Positions 26,666 to 35,310 are shown, numbered from the stretch's first letter. The stretch: DNA of 64,000 nt from CAVVKW01 sp963761705 (GCA_963761705.1 CAVXHK010000001.1:310001-374000), one strand, 5' to 3'. Notes: generated by a model not told the origin, from the sequence alone. A program made the numbers and translations.

Positions 26666-27883
26666 GTGAGAATTGCTGTTAATACACTTTCGATAGACAA
26701 GACGAAGGGGGGAATCCGGACATACGGCTTGTCGGCAATTGCTGCTTTGGCGGATTGTCGACCGGACTGGAAGCTTGTCCTGCTCTGTGGACCCTACAAC
26801 GAAGAGCTTTTTCAGCCGTTGGCAGCTGATCGCAGCAACGTGGCGTTGAGAGTCATTCCGATGGCGAGGAAGCAGACTGTCGCCAGGATCTTTGCCGATC
26901 AGGTGGGTGTGCCTTGGTTTCTTGGGGACTGCGACGTTCTGTTCACTCCGTCGAATGTCGCGACGCTGTTTCCTCGCATTCCTCAGGTGGTGGTTGTGCA
27001 GGCCCCATTGGCGCTACGGGTTATTCGGGAGTTGCCCTACGTTCCGGCGGGGATGGTGAGTTCGTTTCAGCGGAGATATTTTGATTGGGCGCTTCCCCGG
27101 AGCATGCGAGTTGCGGACCGTATCGTTGCCGTTTCGGACTTCCTTCGGGAAAGACTCGTTGAGCAATTTCCAGACGCCGCGCAAAAGATCAGCCACGTGG
27201 CCGAAGGTGTCGATCTCTCTGACTTCTCTCCACGCCACCAAGAGAATGGGGAGCGATACCTGCTGTTTGTCAGCTCCCTTTTCCCGTATAAGAACGCGGG
27301 CAAGTTGCTCGAAGCGTTCAGGGTATTGAAACGCGAACCAGAATTTGCCGATCTCGTTTTGAAGATCTGCGGAAAAGATCCGGATGGTCAGCAGCGTGGA
27401 GTTCTCGAAACGATGGCGGGCGACTTGGGAATTGCTGATTCGGTTCGCTTTCTGGGGCCGGTGCCCCACGGGGAGCTGGGTGCGATTTATTCGGGGGCAG
27501 CGGCCTTCGTTTATCCCTCCTGTGTGGAGACATTCGGTCTGCCGGTGCTTGAGGCAATGGCCTGTGGAACTCCGGTGATTTGTTCGGACAAGATGTCCGT
27601 ACCGGAGGTCGCGGGCGATGCCGCGTTGATGGTGGATCCCTTCGATATCGGGGCACTAGCTGCAGCCATCAGGACGGTCCTAACCGATCCCGCGCTCGTG
27701 AGTCGGCTTCGAGAGCGCGGATACGAACGAGTCAAGGCATTTTCTTGGGAGAGTTGCGGCGAAGGTCTGGCGCGCGAACTCGAGGCTGCGCTGCGAGTGA
27801 GAGGCCATTGGGCGACTAGCGGGGAGCGATCGACTCAGGTGACTCGCGAGATGGCGCGCTCCGAGGGGCGGGAGAAGCAGTGA
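26666..27883 (+). CDS. GT4-family glycosyltransferase
   Basis: A 405-residue GT-B enzyme. The N-terminus RIAVNTLSIDKTKGGIRTYGL is glycine-rich acceptor-side sequence. The donor half has YLLFVSSLFPYKNAGKLLEAF, VRFLGPVPHGELGAIY and AFVYPSCVETFGLPVLEAMA with the E-x7-E motif, then GTPVICSDKMSVPEVAGDAAL. It resembles WbaZ/mannosyl-type enzymes. GTG 26666 is used. Base composition rises towards the GC-rich norm within this gene, marking the right edge of the AT-rich block. Its stop overlaps the next GTG. Confidence 0.92.
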   Translation: MRIAVNTLSIDKTKGGIRTYGLSAIAALADCRPDWKLVLLCGPYNEELFQPLAADRSNVALRVIPMARKQTVARIFADQVGVPWFLGDCDVLFTPSNVATLFPRIPQVVVVQAPLALRVIRELPYVPAGMVSSFQRRYFDWALPRSMRVADRIVAVSDFLRERLVEQFPDAAQKISHVAEGVDLSDFSPRHQENGERYLLFVSSLFPYKNAGKLLEAFRVLKREPEFADLVLKICGKDPDGQQRGVLETMAGDLGIADSVRFLGPVPHGELGAIYSGAAAFVYPSCVETFGLPVLEAMACGTPVICSDKMSVPEVAGDAALMVDPFDIGALAAAIRTVLTDPALVSRLRERGYERVKAFSWESCGEGLARELEAALRVRGHWATSGERSTQVTREMARSEGREKQ

Positions 27884-28764
27884 GCAGTTCTTCAGCAGTC
27901 GTCCGTAAAGGGACGGCTCTTTTGCAACAGGTCCCGCGGGCCTTCGCGCGGCAGCGGACGAGTGAGCGGGACTATCTGGAGAATCCTCCGATTCTTTGCA
28001 ACTCGGTGCCGAAGAGTGGCACTCATTTGCTTGCGCAGATCCTCGGTGCGATTCCCGGTGTGAAAGATTTCGGGAGCTTCATCGCGTCCACACCGACGCT
28101 GACTCAGGTTGAGCGTAGTGCCGCAGAAACGTCGCGGTTGATTCGGCGAATGGTGCCTTTGGAGATCGTTCGAGCGCATCTTTTCCATGGGGTTGCGGCC
28201 GAGGAGGCATTGCGGAGTCGGAACGTCGCGCATTTCATCATTCACAGGGACCCGCGGGATATTGTGTGTTCCGAGGCGCACTATCTCGGAGAGATGAATC
28301 GGTGGCATCGCCTGCACAAATACTTCAAGCCGCTCTCGCCGGAAGACCGAATCGAGCTGGCGATCACTGGTGACCGGGAGGGAAGAATGTCGGTGCCGTA
28401 TCCGGGAATCGCGGAGCGGTACGGGCGGTATGTGCCCTGGATTCAGAGTGAGAGCGTGTGTCCGATCCGCTTCGAAGACTTGGTGGGTGGGCCCGAGCGG
28501 CTCGAAGCAAGCGTGTCGGAGATTCTGCGGTTCTTTGATTCCATGCGAACGGGAGACCGATCCTCAAGCGATTTCGCTCGCTCGCTGGCAACGTGTTGTG
28601 CCGCCATTTCACCAAAAGATTCCCATACTTACCGGGAGGGGGGCGGTGCCCACAGCTGGCGGCGAATTTTCTCCGAGCGGAATCTCGAGACGTTTCGAGC
28701 GGAAGCGTCGTCGTTGCTGGCGGCGCTGAACTATGGGGAATCTGATGAGCTCGAAAGATCGTGA
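27880..28764 (+). CDS. Sulfotransferase (EPS cluster, copy 3)
   Basis: A 294-residue sulfotransferase with the PAPS motifs CNSVPKSGTHLLAQIL and FIIHRDPRDIVCSEAHY, followed by ICPIRFEDLVGGPERLE and YREGGGAHSWRRIFSE near the C-terminus. It is not closely similar to copies 1 and 2, so the three probably modify different positions. The start is GTG 27880, in a GTGA overlap with the preceding glycosyltransferase stop. Codon use is GC-rich like the host. Confidence 0.88.
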   Translation: MSSSSAVVRKGTALLQQVPRAFARQRTSERDYLENPPILCNSVPKSGTHLLAQILGAIPGVKDFGSFIASTPTLTQVERSAAETSRLIRRMVPLEIVRAHLFHGVAAEEALRSRNVAHFIIHRDPRDIVCSEAHYLGEMNRWHRLHKYFKPLSPEDRIELAITGDREGRMSVPYPGIAERYGRYVPWIQSESVCPIRFEDLVGGPERLEASVSEILRFFDSMRTGDRSSSDFARSLATCCAAISPKDSHTYREGGGAHSWRRIFSERNLETFRAEASSLLAALNYGESDELERS

Positions 28765-28824
28765 TCAGTCGAGCTGTCGGGATCAGTTTCCTCGCGCGAG
28801 TCTTCTCCTGATTCTCTGCTGCAA

Positions 28825-30076
28825 ATGACAAAGACTAAATCGAAGCGGATCTACCTGCATTCGCACTTGTTCCACCCGGATGAGTTGGCGGGAGCTGCGT
28901 TGTTTACGGATCTCGCGCTTTTCCTTAAGGAGCAGGGTCACGATATCCGGGTGCTGTGCACGTTTTCGTATTATCCGGCCTGGAAATTACGGGATGAGGA
29001 TGCGGGGGTGGCGTCGCGCGACGAGGTTTGGAACGGAATCCCGGTTCAGCGGCTCGCAATGTACGTGCCGGCGAAGCCAACGGGAGCCAAACGGCTGCTG
29101 TCGGATTTGAGTTTTTTGTCATCCATTCTGCGACGGGGGAGATTCTCGGAGTGGAGGCCGGATGTCATTCTGGCGGCTTCGCCGATGTTTTCCCAATGCC
29201 TGGCCCAGCGTTTCATTTACCTCGGGAAGCGGATCCCGCGCATGATCGTGGTGCAGGATTTCGTTGTGGATGCCGCTCTCGAAGCTCGGGATTTTGAAGG
29301 TGCCATTTATCGGGACACCACTGCGGTTGCTGGAGCGTTGGACGTATCGCTCGGCCACGACCTTGTCGACGATCAGCGATCGGATGTTGGGCAAGCTGCG
29401 GAAGATCGTCGGAGAGGATCGCCGGTTGCGATTGATTCCGAATTGGATTCATCAAAGTCTGGCGGACGAAGTGGGGCGCCAGAGGCGGTCTTCCGGATGG
29501 GAGCGGTCTGGGGTATTGCTTTACAGCGGAAACCTCGGGATCAAGCAGGGATTGCCTCATTTCCTGAAAGTGTTCACGGCGGCGAAGTCGAACTGGACGA
29601 TGGAGATTCGGGGTGGGGGGATTCAGTTGGATCAGCTGCGGGAGTCGATCGAAGGGAACGAGCACATTGAGTTTGGCGGGGTCCGGACGGAGGCGGATTA
29701 CGTGACGGCCCTCATGTCGTGCGCGGCGTGTCTGGTGACGCAGATGCCGGGCGTGGGGGCGAATTTCCTGCCGAGCAAACTCTTGCCGGCGCTCGCGGCC
29801 GGCACTCCGGTGCTCGCGGTGTGCGAGGCAGATAGCCCGCTGGGTCTCGAAGTCGCAAAGGGCGGTTTCGGTGAGATTGTGTCGCCCGGAGATGTGGAGG
29901 CTCTGCGGGAGGTTTTCGTCCGATGGGAGCGTGAGCCGCAGATCTTGATCGAGCTTGGGTCGAAGGCACTGGAATGGGCGGAGAATTATCGAAGGGATCG
30001 CATTCTGAAGATGTATGAGGACGAGTTGGTGCTGTTGGCCGGAGGTGCGGTGGCTCCAATCGTTGAAGACGAGTGA
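28825..30076 (+). pseudogene. GT4-type glycosyltransferase, single-base frameshift
   Basis: Two overlapping frames encode one enzyme. Frame 1 runs from ATG 28825 (IYLHSHLFHPDELAGAALFT) to about 29283, ending VVQDFVVDAALE. Frame 2 continues from there with LGILKVPFIGTPLRLLERWTYR through LIPNWIHQSLAD, LLYSGNLGIKQGL and VTQMPGVGANFLPSKL to TGA 30076. Removing one base in GAAGCTCGGG at 29281-29290 restores a continuous reading of about 415 residues, close to WcaI-type glycosyltransferases. It is either a recent pseudogene or a sequencing error. The intact protein would act in exopolysaccharide assembly. Confidence 0.82.
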
Positions 30077-30078
30077 AG

Positions 30079-30215
30079 TTTAGCCGCAAAAAGGCGCAAA
30101 ATGCTCAAAAAGTCCGAGCAATGATTGCTCCAGCTAACCGGCATTTGCGATGAGGAATCTGCCAACTGCAGGCTGCTCCTTTTGCGGCCTTTGCGCCTCT
30201 TTGCGGCCAATTTTT
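30079..30215. repeat. R3 inverted repeat (GCCGCAAAAAGGCGCAAAA type)
   Basis: The gap between the glycosyltransferase and the epimerase is a long imperfect inverted repeat. The left arm, GCCGCAAAAAGGCGCAAAA from 30085, is matched by the right arm CCTTTGCGCCTCTTTGCGGC ending near 30210. Related half-copies occur at about 31300 and 53603-53710. The transcript could fold into a long hairpin and end transcription, but there is no U-tract of terminator type. Confidence 0.7.
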
Positions 30216-30221
30216 CAATAA

Positions 30222-31298
30222 ATGAGTGAATCAATCATTTTTGGAGGCGAAGGCTTCATTGGGAGGCATTTGGCCGAGCGGTTGCTCGGCGGTGGCGGGT
30301 CGCGAGCACCGGAGTTGGGGGCAGCTCGGGGCGGATCCGGCAGCGGCCGGACCCGGAGGGCGACACGCTCGGGAGAGCGGGAGTCAATGGCTGGTGGCGA
30401 GTCGGTTGTCTCGGTGGATCTGGCGGAGTCGGATCGCTCGCAAGGCGAGGCTCGGAGCTTTATCCAGGCGGATGTCCGTCTGTCCCTCTCGGCCGTCGAC
30501 CCTCGTTGCTCGTCTCCTCCCGTCCTCTATAACTTCGCCGCCGTTCACCGGACGCCGGGGCATCCCGAGCACGAGTATTTCGAGACGAACCTGCGCGGCG
30601 CGGAGAACGTGTGTGCGTTTGCCCGGGAGCACGAGGTTCGGACGATTGTCTTCACCAGCTCGATCGCGCCCTACGGGGCCTCGGAGCCGCTCAAGACTGA
30701 GGACACCTTGCCGTTGCCAAACACGGCCTACGGGATCTCGAAGCTGGTGGCGGAGCACATTCACCGCACTTGGCAGGCGGAGCGGTCGGACGACCGGCGG
30801 CTCGTGATCGTGCGGCCGGGGGTTGTTTTTGGTGCTGGCGAGGGAGGCAACGTCACGCGGCTGGCGGGGGCGATGGCGAAGAAGCGGTTCGTGTATCCGG
30901 GACGGAAGGACACGATCAAGGCCTGCGTCTACGTAAAGGATCTCGCCCGGCTGTTGAGCGAGATGGCGGAGCGACCCGAGCCGGGGGCGTTTCTCTACAA
31001 CCTGACTTACGAGCCGGCTCCGACAATCGAGGAGATTTGCGGAGCGATCGCGCGGGTGACCGGTGCGCCGGAGCCAACGCTGGTCGTGCCGGGTCCGGCT
31101 CTGCGAGCGGTCGCCGCGGCTTTGACCCCGCTCCAGGGTCTCGGCGGCGGGTTTCATCCCGACCGGGTAAAAAAGCTCATGGTTTCGAACAATATCTCGG
31201 GGAAACGCTTAGTCGAAGATGGGTATGAGCTGCAGTTCACGCTCGAAGAGGCCCTGCGCGATTGGTGGACCGACTGCGGGGAGAGGACGCTGGTTTAG
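30222..31298 (+). CDS. NAD-dependent epimerase/dehydratase (SDR) carrying a repeat insertion
   Basis: A 358-residue extended short-chain dehydrogenase. The Rossmann motif is GGEGFIGRHLAERL at residues 8-21; the catalytic residues are Ser146/147 in VFTSSIAPYG and Tyr170-x3-Lys174 in TAYGISK. It probably converts a nucleotide sugar for the polysaccharide; the specific sugar is unknown. Residues about 26-58 (APELGAARGGSGSGRT and onwards) are translated from repeat R2 and sit between the first helix and the second strand (VVSVDLAES), where the NAD ribose is bound. A C-terminal fragment of a paralogue lies at 44558-44719. Confidence 0.88.
   Translation: MSESIIFGGEGFIGRHLAERLLGGGGSRAPELGAARGGSGSGRTRRATRSGERESMAGGESVVSVDLAESDRSQGEARSFIQADVRLSLSAVDPRCSSPPVLYNFAAVHRTPGHPEHEYFETNLRGAENVCAFAREHEVRTIVFTSSIAPYGASEPLKTEDTLPLPNTAYGISKLVAEHIHRTWQAERSDDRRLVIVRPGVVFGAGEGGNVTRLAGAMAKKRFVYPGRKDTIKACVYVKDLARLLSEMAERPEPGAFLYNLTYEPAPTIEEICGAIARVTGAPEPTLVVPGPALRAVAAALTPLQGLGGGFHPDRVKKLMVSNNISGKRLVEDGYELQFTLEEALRDWWTDCGERTLV
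30305..30387 (+). repeat. R2 repeat copy inside the epimerase gene
   Basis: The sequence from GAGCACCGGAG through GGCGACACGCTCGGGAG to GCGGGAGTCAA is a copy of R2. It is in frame and contains no stop codon in the epimerase frame, so the gene stays open across it. Confidence 0.85.
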
Positions 31299-31497
31299 CC
31301 GCAATGAGGCGCAAAGGGCTCAAAAGGGTGACGGCTCGTTTGGAGACTGGAGGGCGAACGTCCCCGTGAGCCGATGCTCAGCTTTTTAGACCGAAGGGAC
31401 GCCTTCCCTCCAGGAATTGGCATCCTTTGTGACCTTCGCGGTCTTCTGTAAAGATTGTCTGAAGTTCGAAGCGGCGTTTCTCTCAACCAATAACCAT

Positions 31498-31580
31498 CAA
31501 AGGTATCTCAGGATCTCCGCGTCTCTGCGCCTCTGCGGGAAAAAATTCATTACTGGGACTCGCGCAGAGGCGCAGAGTGG
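31498..31580. repeat. Single R1 hairpin downstream of epimerase
   Basis: One R1 copy with arms GTCTCTGCGCCTCTGCGGG and CGCGCAGAGGCGCAGAG. The preceding stretch 31299-31497 contains a half R3 copy at about 31300-31325 and otherwise shows no gene. Confidence 0.85.
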
Positions 31581-31655
31581 GGGGTGACGGGTGGCGGCGG
31601 TTCCAATAACGCGTAACCAATAACCATGAACCAAGAACTCGCCCACCGGGCGATG

Positions 31656-31687
31656 AGCGGGAGAGCTTTTGCTCTTCCGCTTTTTTT
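31656..31687 (+). terminator. Rho-independent terminator
   Basis: An 11-bp stem AGCGGGAGAGC / GCTCTTCCGCT with a TTTT loop (one G-T pair) is followed by seven T residues. It sits downstream of the epimerase and upstream of the glycoside hydrolase, inside the open frame that precedes the latter. This supports placing the hydrolase start at 31830. A near-identical structure occurs at 37707-37737. Confidence 0.75.
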
Positions 31688-31740
31688 GTGTCTTGATCCG
31701 GTGGTGGGGCGAGTAAAAAGAGTCGAGAGTGGCGGGTGGC

Positions 31741-31829
31741 GAGCACCGGCGGCAGGGATGCCGCAGGGCAGACTGCGGCGGTTATGCGGCGCAGCCCGAA
31801 GGGCGACACGCGCGGGAGTGCGGGAGTCA
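31741..31829 (+). repeat. R2 repeat copy abutting the glycoside hydrolase start
   Basis: R2 unit: GAGCACCGGCGGCAGGGATG through GGCGACACGCGCGGGAGTGC to GGGAGTCA. Its end merges with the ATG at 31830. The copy is in an open frame, so an annotation pipeline may wrongly extend the next gene through it. Confidence 0.85.
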
Positions 31830-33119
31830 ATGTTGGGGATCTTGGCGATGAGCCTCGCGCTGGGGGGATGTGGGCGCCAGCCGGTGGAAGAGCCGTTTTT
31901 TGTCGGCGTCTGTCACGTCTTTGATGAACAGGATGTTGCCTTCGCGAATGCGCTGGGATGCAGTTCGTTCCGATTGGGATTTCCCTGGGGTAAAGTCGAG
32001 GGGCCGGGCGGTGAAGAATTTCTCGCGAGTCGCTTGAACCTTCTCGAAGCAGCCGAAAATCTGGATCTGCGGGTGCAGACGGTGATGGGCTACGGCAATT
32101 CAAAATACGATGCAGGTGGCTATCCGCGCTCGGCGAACGCAGTGGTTGCATTTGGTCGTTTTGCCGGTTTGGTCGCGGGTAGGACGGCGCAGTTTTCGCC
32201 GCTGCCGGAAGTCTGGAACGAGTGGAATCTCGGGATTGGAATGGCGCCCGAATTCGGCAAGGGTGAGCCGGAAGATTACGTGCCCGTTCTGGCAGAAGCG
32301 TATCGGGCGATTAAAGCTGAGCAGCCGGAGGCGGTGGTGCTGGGCGGCTCGATGGCGGGCGCTGGCTTGACGGATCACTGGACACGGCGGGCATGTGAGG
32401 CCGGGATGCTGGAGCACCTCGATGGGCTGTCGTTCCACCCCTACAGTTACTGGATGCAGGGGAAGGCGGCGATGCCGGAGACGGGCATGATGGAGCTGAT
32501 CGAGAAGCTCGAGGCGGTGCTGGCGGACTTCCCGGGCGGGGCGGAGGTGCCGTTCTACCTCACGGAAATGGGCTGGCCGACGCACGACGGGGTCGATGGG
32601 GTCACGCTCGAGCAGCAGGCGCAATACGCGGCGAGAATGCTTTTCCTGATGCGGGCGCATCCGCGGGTGAAGGGAGTCTGGTGGTTCAATCTCAACGACA
32701 AGGACTCGGCGTCCTCGAACTTTAATCATCACTTCGGGCTTCGGTTCAGCGACGGGACGCCGAAACCGTCGTGGTTTGCGTTCCGCGACACGGCGCGGTT
32801 CCTACGGGAGGTGGATTCGGCGGAGTTGGTCGAGACGGGCCGAGGAGGCGTGCGGATCGTGAGGGTGAAGTTGCTGTCCGGCGAGGCCGCGCTGGCGCTG
32901 TGGGCAGTGCAACCGGGCGATCAATGGGAGTTCACGCTCGACGGTCTCGGGCCGCGGGCCACCGTCCAACTCGTCGGGAGCGACCGGGAGTTCCCGCTTC
33001 AGAGCGGCTCGAAGACGGTCACCGGCGGTAATATGCCGGTCATTGTTCGAGGGGTGTCGGTCGACGCCGATGTGAAAAAGGTGAGAAGACTGAGGAAGGG
33101 GGGCGCTTTCCTGCCGTAG
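31830..33119 (+). CDS. Lipoprotein glycoside hydrolase, clan GH-A type
   Basis: A 429-residue exported protein. ATG 31830 gives MLGILAMSLALGGCG, a lipoprotein signal with Cys14 as the acylated residue; the longer frame from 31626 runs through a terminator and a repeat. The TIM-barrel shows the clan GH-A pair: acid/base Glu131 in EVWNEWN and nucleophile Glu246 in YLTEMGWPT, plus VKGVWWFNLND. It would hydrolyse or transglycosylate the polysaccharide in the periplasm or at the cell surface. The stop codon coincides with the junction to a wecG fragment, so the natural C-terminus may have been altered. Confidence 0.85.
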   Translation: MLGILAMSLALGGCGRQPVEEPFFVGVCHVFDEQDVAFANALGCSSFRLGFPWGKVEGPGGEEFLASRLNLLEAAENLDLRVQTVMGYGNSKYDAGGYPRSANAVVAFGRFAGLVAGRTAQFSPLPEVWNEWNLGIGMAPEFGKGEPEDYVPVLAEAYRAIKAEQPEAVVLGGSMAGAGLTDHWTRRACEAGMLEHLDGLSFHPYSYWMQGKAAMPETGMMELIEKLEAVLADFPGGAEVPFYLTEMGWPTHDGVDGVTLEQQAQYAARMLFLMRAHPRVKGVWWFNLNDKDSASSNFNHHFGLRFSDGTPKPSWFAFRDTARFLREVDSAELVETGRGGVRIVRVKLLSGEAALALWAVQPGDQWEFTLDGLGPRATVQLVGSDREFPLQSGSKTVTGGNMPVIVRGVSVDADVKKVRRLRKGGAFLP

Positions 33120-33173
33120 CTGGTGCCGCTGATGCTGAAGTATCGCGAGCGGCTGCCGCCGCTGAGGAGCTGA
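33118..33173 (+). pseudogene. 3' fragment of a WecG-type glycosyltransferase gene
   Basis: Eighteen codons reading LVPLMLKYRERLPPLRS-stop are the same as the end of the gene at 36026-36811 (there from about 36756), with only a few base differences. Similarity continues into the following GAGTTCCGGAAAT sequence. The fragment begins directly at the stop codon of the glycoside hydrolase, marking a rearrangement breakpoint. Confidence 0.85.
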
Positions 33174-33180
33174 GTTCCGG

Positions 33181-33403
33181 AAATATCAATACAGGAACTC
33201 GCGCAGAGGCGCAGAGGCGCAGAGATTGATACAAATGAGCATGAGGAGGAGCTGGAATAGAAGAACAGAGGAAATCTAAGGAAGCTGAATCTTCGAAAGA
33301 ATTCCCTCCGCGCCTCCGCGCCTCCGCGGGATAAAGGCATTAATACAGGGACTCGCGCAGAGGCGCAGAGGCGCAGAGATTGATACAAATGCGGACGAGG
33401 AAG
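33181..33403. repeat. R1 hairpin-repeat block
   Basis: Two R1 hairpins with a linker (GGAAATCTAAGGAAGCTGAA) that also occurs at 37135. They directly follow the duplicated wecG end, as R1 also follows the full-length copy at 36820. No gene is seen. Confidence 0.88.
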
Positions 33404-33436
33404 AACTGCGGGAATATGAATACGGTTTTTGAACAT

Positions 33437-33605
33437 AGCACCGGAGCCGCGGGACGGCTCGGGGCAGACTGCGCCGGTTCTGTGGTGCAGCCCGAAGGGT
33501 GAATCGGAGGCGCTGGGCGGCACCAGAGATAGCTTCGGACCGGAGGGACGAACCCGCAGGGTGAACTCCGCTGGGGCGGGGTGAAGCAAACGAACAGGCG
33601 TGAGC
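33437..33605 (+). repeat. R2 repeat, extended form
   Basis: Starts AGCACCGGAGCCGCGGGACG and continues through TGCAGCCCGAAGGGTGAATC to a second domain (GGAGGCGCTGGGCGGCACC ... GAACTCCGCTGGGGCGGGGTG) ending in GTGAGCGAATCAACG. The same extended form is present at 34790-34965. No gene is seen. Confidence 0.82.
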
Positions 33606-33667
33606 GAATCAACGTCGCAAAGTTCGCGAAGAAATGCCGCGGGATGCATTTCCAATAACCAACACCG

Positions 33668-33779
33668 ATCACCTGTATTTCAGGATCTCCGCGCCTCTGC
33701 GCCTCTGCGGGAGAAAGGTATCAAGTCAGGGACTCGCGCAGAGGCGCAGAGGCGCAGAGGCGCAGAGGCGCAGAGGGGG
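33668..33779. repeat. R1 hairpin with expanded GGCGCAGA run
   Basis: An R1 hairpin whose right arm is expanded to five consecutive GCGCAGAGG units (about 33735-33775), which suggests replication slippage within the arm. The stretch 33780-33910 before the next gene has no recognisable content. Confidence 0.85.
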
Positions 33780-33910
33780 TAGCTGGTGGCTGGTGGCGCG
33801 TTGGATTTGCCCCGCAATCCGTATAACCCGCTAGCCGTAGCTCATCGCCATTCCCTCCGGGCGGTCTTCCATCTTGCGGTTTCTTGGGAAATAGAGGATT
33901 GGATGATGGA

Positions 33911-34192
33911 ATGAAATTGCTGACGCTCGAACTGCCGGAGAATCTCGAGTCGGCGGTCGGACTCTCGTCCGTCGAGCTCGCGGAGCAGGTGAAGCTGATG
34001 GCGGCGTTGAAGATGTTTGAGTTGGGGAAGATATCGAGCGGTAAGGCGGCGGAACTGGCGGGGATGAGTCGGTCGGAATTCATCAGTGTGTGCAGCCGGT
34101 ATCGGGTCAGTTTGTTCAATTATCCGCCCGAGGAGTTGGAGGACGAATTGCGGGCTGAGCTGAGTGAGTTTCTCCCTTCGACGAAGCCGTGA
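33911..34192 (+). CDS. UPF0175 family antitoxin
   Basis: A 93-residue protein from ATG 33911 (MKLLTLELPENLE). The pattern ALKMFELGKISSGKAAELAGMSRSEFI is the UPF0175 helix-turn-helix core, and the tail YPPEELEDELRAE is acidic. UPF0175 proteins are regularly encoded upstream of DUF3368 PIN-like proteins and are regarded as antitoxins. The next gene's GTG overlaps its stop codon (GTGA). Confidence 0.88.
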   Translation: MKLLTLELPENLESAVGLSSVELAEQVKLMAALKMFELGKISSGKAAELAGMSRSEFISVCSRYRVSLFNYPPEELEDELRAELSEFLPSTKP

Positions 34193-34683
34193 CGGTGGTG
34201 GCCGACGCGGGTCCGCTGATTGCGCTCGCGAAGCTGGATCTGCTCTGGGTGCTGGAGAGACTTGGCGAGGAGGTGTGGGTGCCTGTCCAGGTGGTGCATG
34301 AGGTGCTCGCCAAGCCGGGGAGCGATGCGGAGCGCCTGCAGGCTGCATTGGATGCTTGGTTGAAAACAGCCGTCAACCCGAGGGCGATTCTCCCCGAAGC
34401 TCTGGAAGTGCGGGCCGTGAGGCTGGGAGCCGGCGAGAAGGCTGTGATCGCATGCGCCTTGGCGTTGCCCGGAGCGGTCTGGGTGTTGATGGACGATGCG
34501 AGCGGACGCGCCCTCGCACGTAATGCCGGGTTGGGTGTCGTCGGGTTGGCTGGGTTGTTGATCCGGGCCAGGGAGTGCAGGTTGATTTTGGATGTCGTGC
34601 CGCTGTTACTCGATGTGCGGTGGAGAGGGTATTGGATCGACGATGGATTGATCGACACCGTCCGTCGATTGACGGGTGAGTGA
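34189..34683 (+). CDS. DUF3368 PIN-like toxin
   Basis: A 164-residue protein. VADAGPLIALAKL at the N-terminus carries the first PIN aspartate, VQVVHEVL the glutamate, LGAGEKAVIACALAL and VLMDDASGRALAR the later acidic positions, followed by VGLAGLLIRA. This is the DUF3368 arrangement, presumed an RNase toxin. It starts with GTG in a 4-base overlap with the UPF0175 gene, so the two are coupled. Confidence 0.87.
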   Translation: MTVVADAGPLIALAKLDLLWVLERLGEEVWVPVQVVHEVLAKPGSDAERLQAALDAWLKTAVNPRAILPEALEVRAVRLGAGEKAVIACALALPGAVWVLMDDASGRALARNAGLGVVGLAGLLIRARECRLILDVVPLLLDVRWRGYWIDDGLIDTVRRLTGE

Positions 34684-34697
34684 AGCGTTGAGAGTCG

Positions 34698-34968
34698 AGA
34701 GCACCGGAGCCGTGGGACGGCTCGGGGCAGACTGGAGCAAAGCGACGGCCCGCAGGGCGACATGAGCGGGAGCGAAGGAGTCAACATCGGTCCCGCGGTG
34801 GCGGGACGAGGCAGACTGCGTCGGCTCTGCGGTGCGGCCCGCAGGGTGAACCGGAGGCGGGGGGCAGCGCCGGAGATCGCTTCGGCTGGCAGCCGAACCC
34901 GGAGGGTGAGCTCCGCTGGGGCGGGGTGAAGCAAGCGCTCGGGCGAGCGAGAGGCAACGCGCAGAAGG
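34698..34968 (+). repeat. Two R2 repeats in tandem
   Basis: A first R2 unit (GAGCACCGGAGCCGTGGGAC ... GAGCGAAGGAGTCAACA) is followed directly by an extended R2 unit beginning CCGCGGTGGCGGGACGAGGC and ending GGGCGAGCGAGAGGCAACG. The remainder of the gap to 35115 holds a degenerate R3-like piece (CGCAGAAGGCTCAAAGAGG) and nothing else recognisable. Confidence 0.82.
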
Positions 34969-35115
34969 CTCAAAGAGGTGATGGAAATTGCGAATGCGGT
35001 GATAGTTCGCGCGAGGAGCGCCAAGATTGCAAAGAAATGCGGGTTGCAAATCCTGTAAATCTGAGCTGCTGACCGAGTCTTGCATTTGGAAGCTTAGCCG
35101 CTATTGTAAATTATC

Positions 35116-35310
35116 GTGAAACCATCTCTGGCCAGCCCATTTCCAAAAATGCGCAGGAGTTCGAGCGCAGAAGCTTCGCGGGCCGCAGAGGTTGAGCGTT
35201 TGCGCGGGCTGTCGGTAAAACACCGGATCCATGAAGCTCTCTCGTTAAACCGGCGGTTTCAGCATTTCCTTCCTTCACGCAAGGATCACGAAAGTGGAAC
35301 AGGAATCTGA
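35116..35310 (+). CDS. Small companion protein of the AbiEii-like nucleotidyltransferase
   Basis: A 64-residue frame from GTG 35116, charged and helical: AAEVERLRGLSVKHRIHEAL, then LPSRKDHE. It overlaps the following nucleotidyltransferase by 17 bases. The second such module in the window (37774-38543) also has a small gene upstream, which supports this being a real two-gene unit and possibly an antitoxin. No family was recognised. Confidence 0.5.
   Translation: MKPSLASPFPKMRRSSSAEASRAAEVERLRGLSVKHRIHEALSLNRRFQHFLPSRKDHESGTGI

Noticed and set aside
31626..31829. Extension of the glycoside hydrolase to an upstream ATG at 31626
   Set aside because: The extension crosses a Rho-independent terminator and an R2 repeat, while ATG 31830 starts a proper lipoprotein signal peptide.
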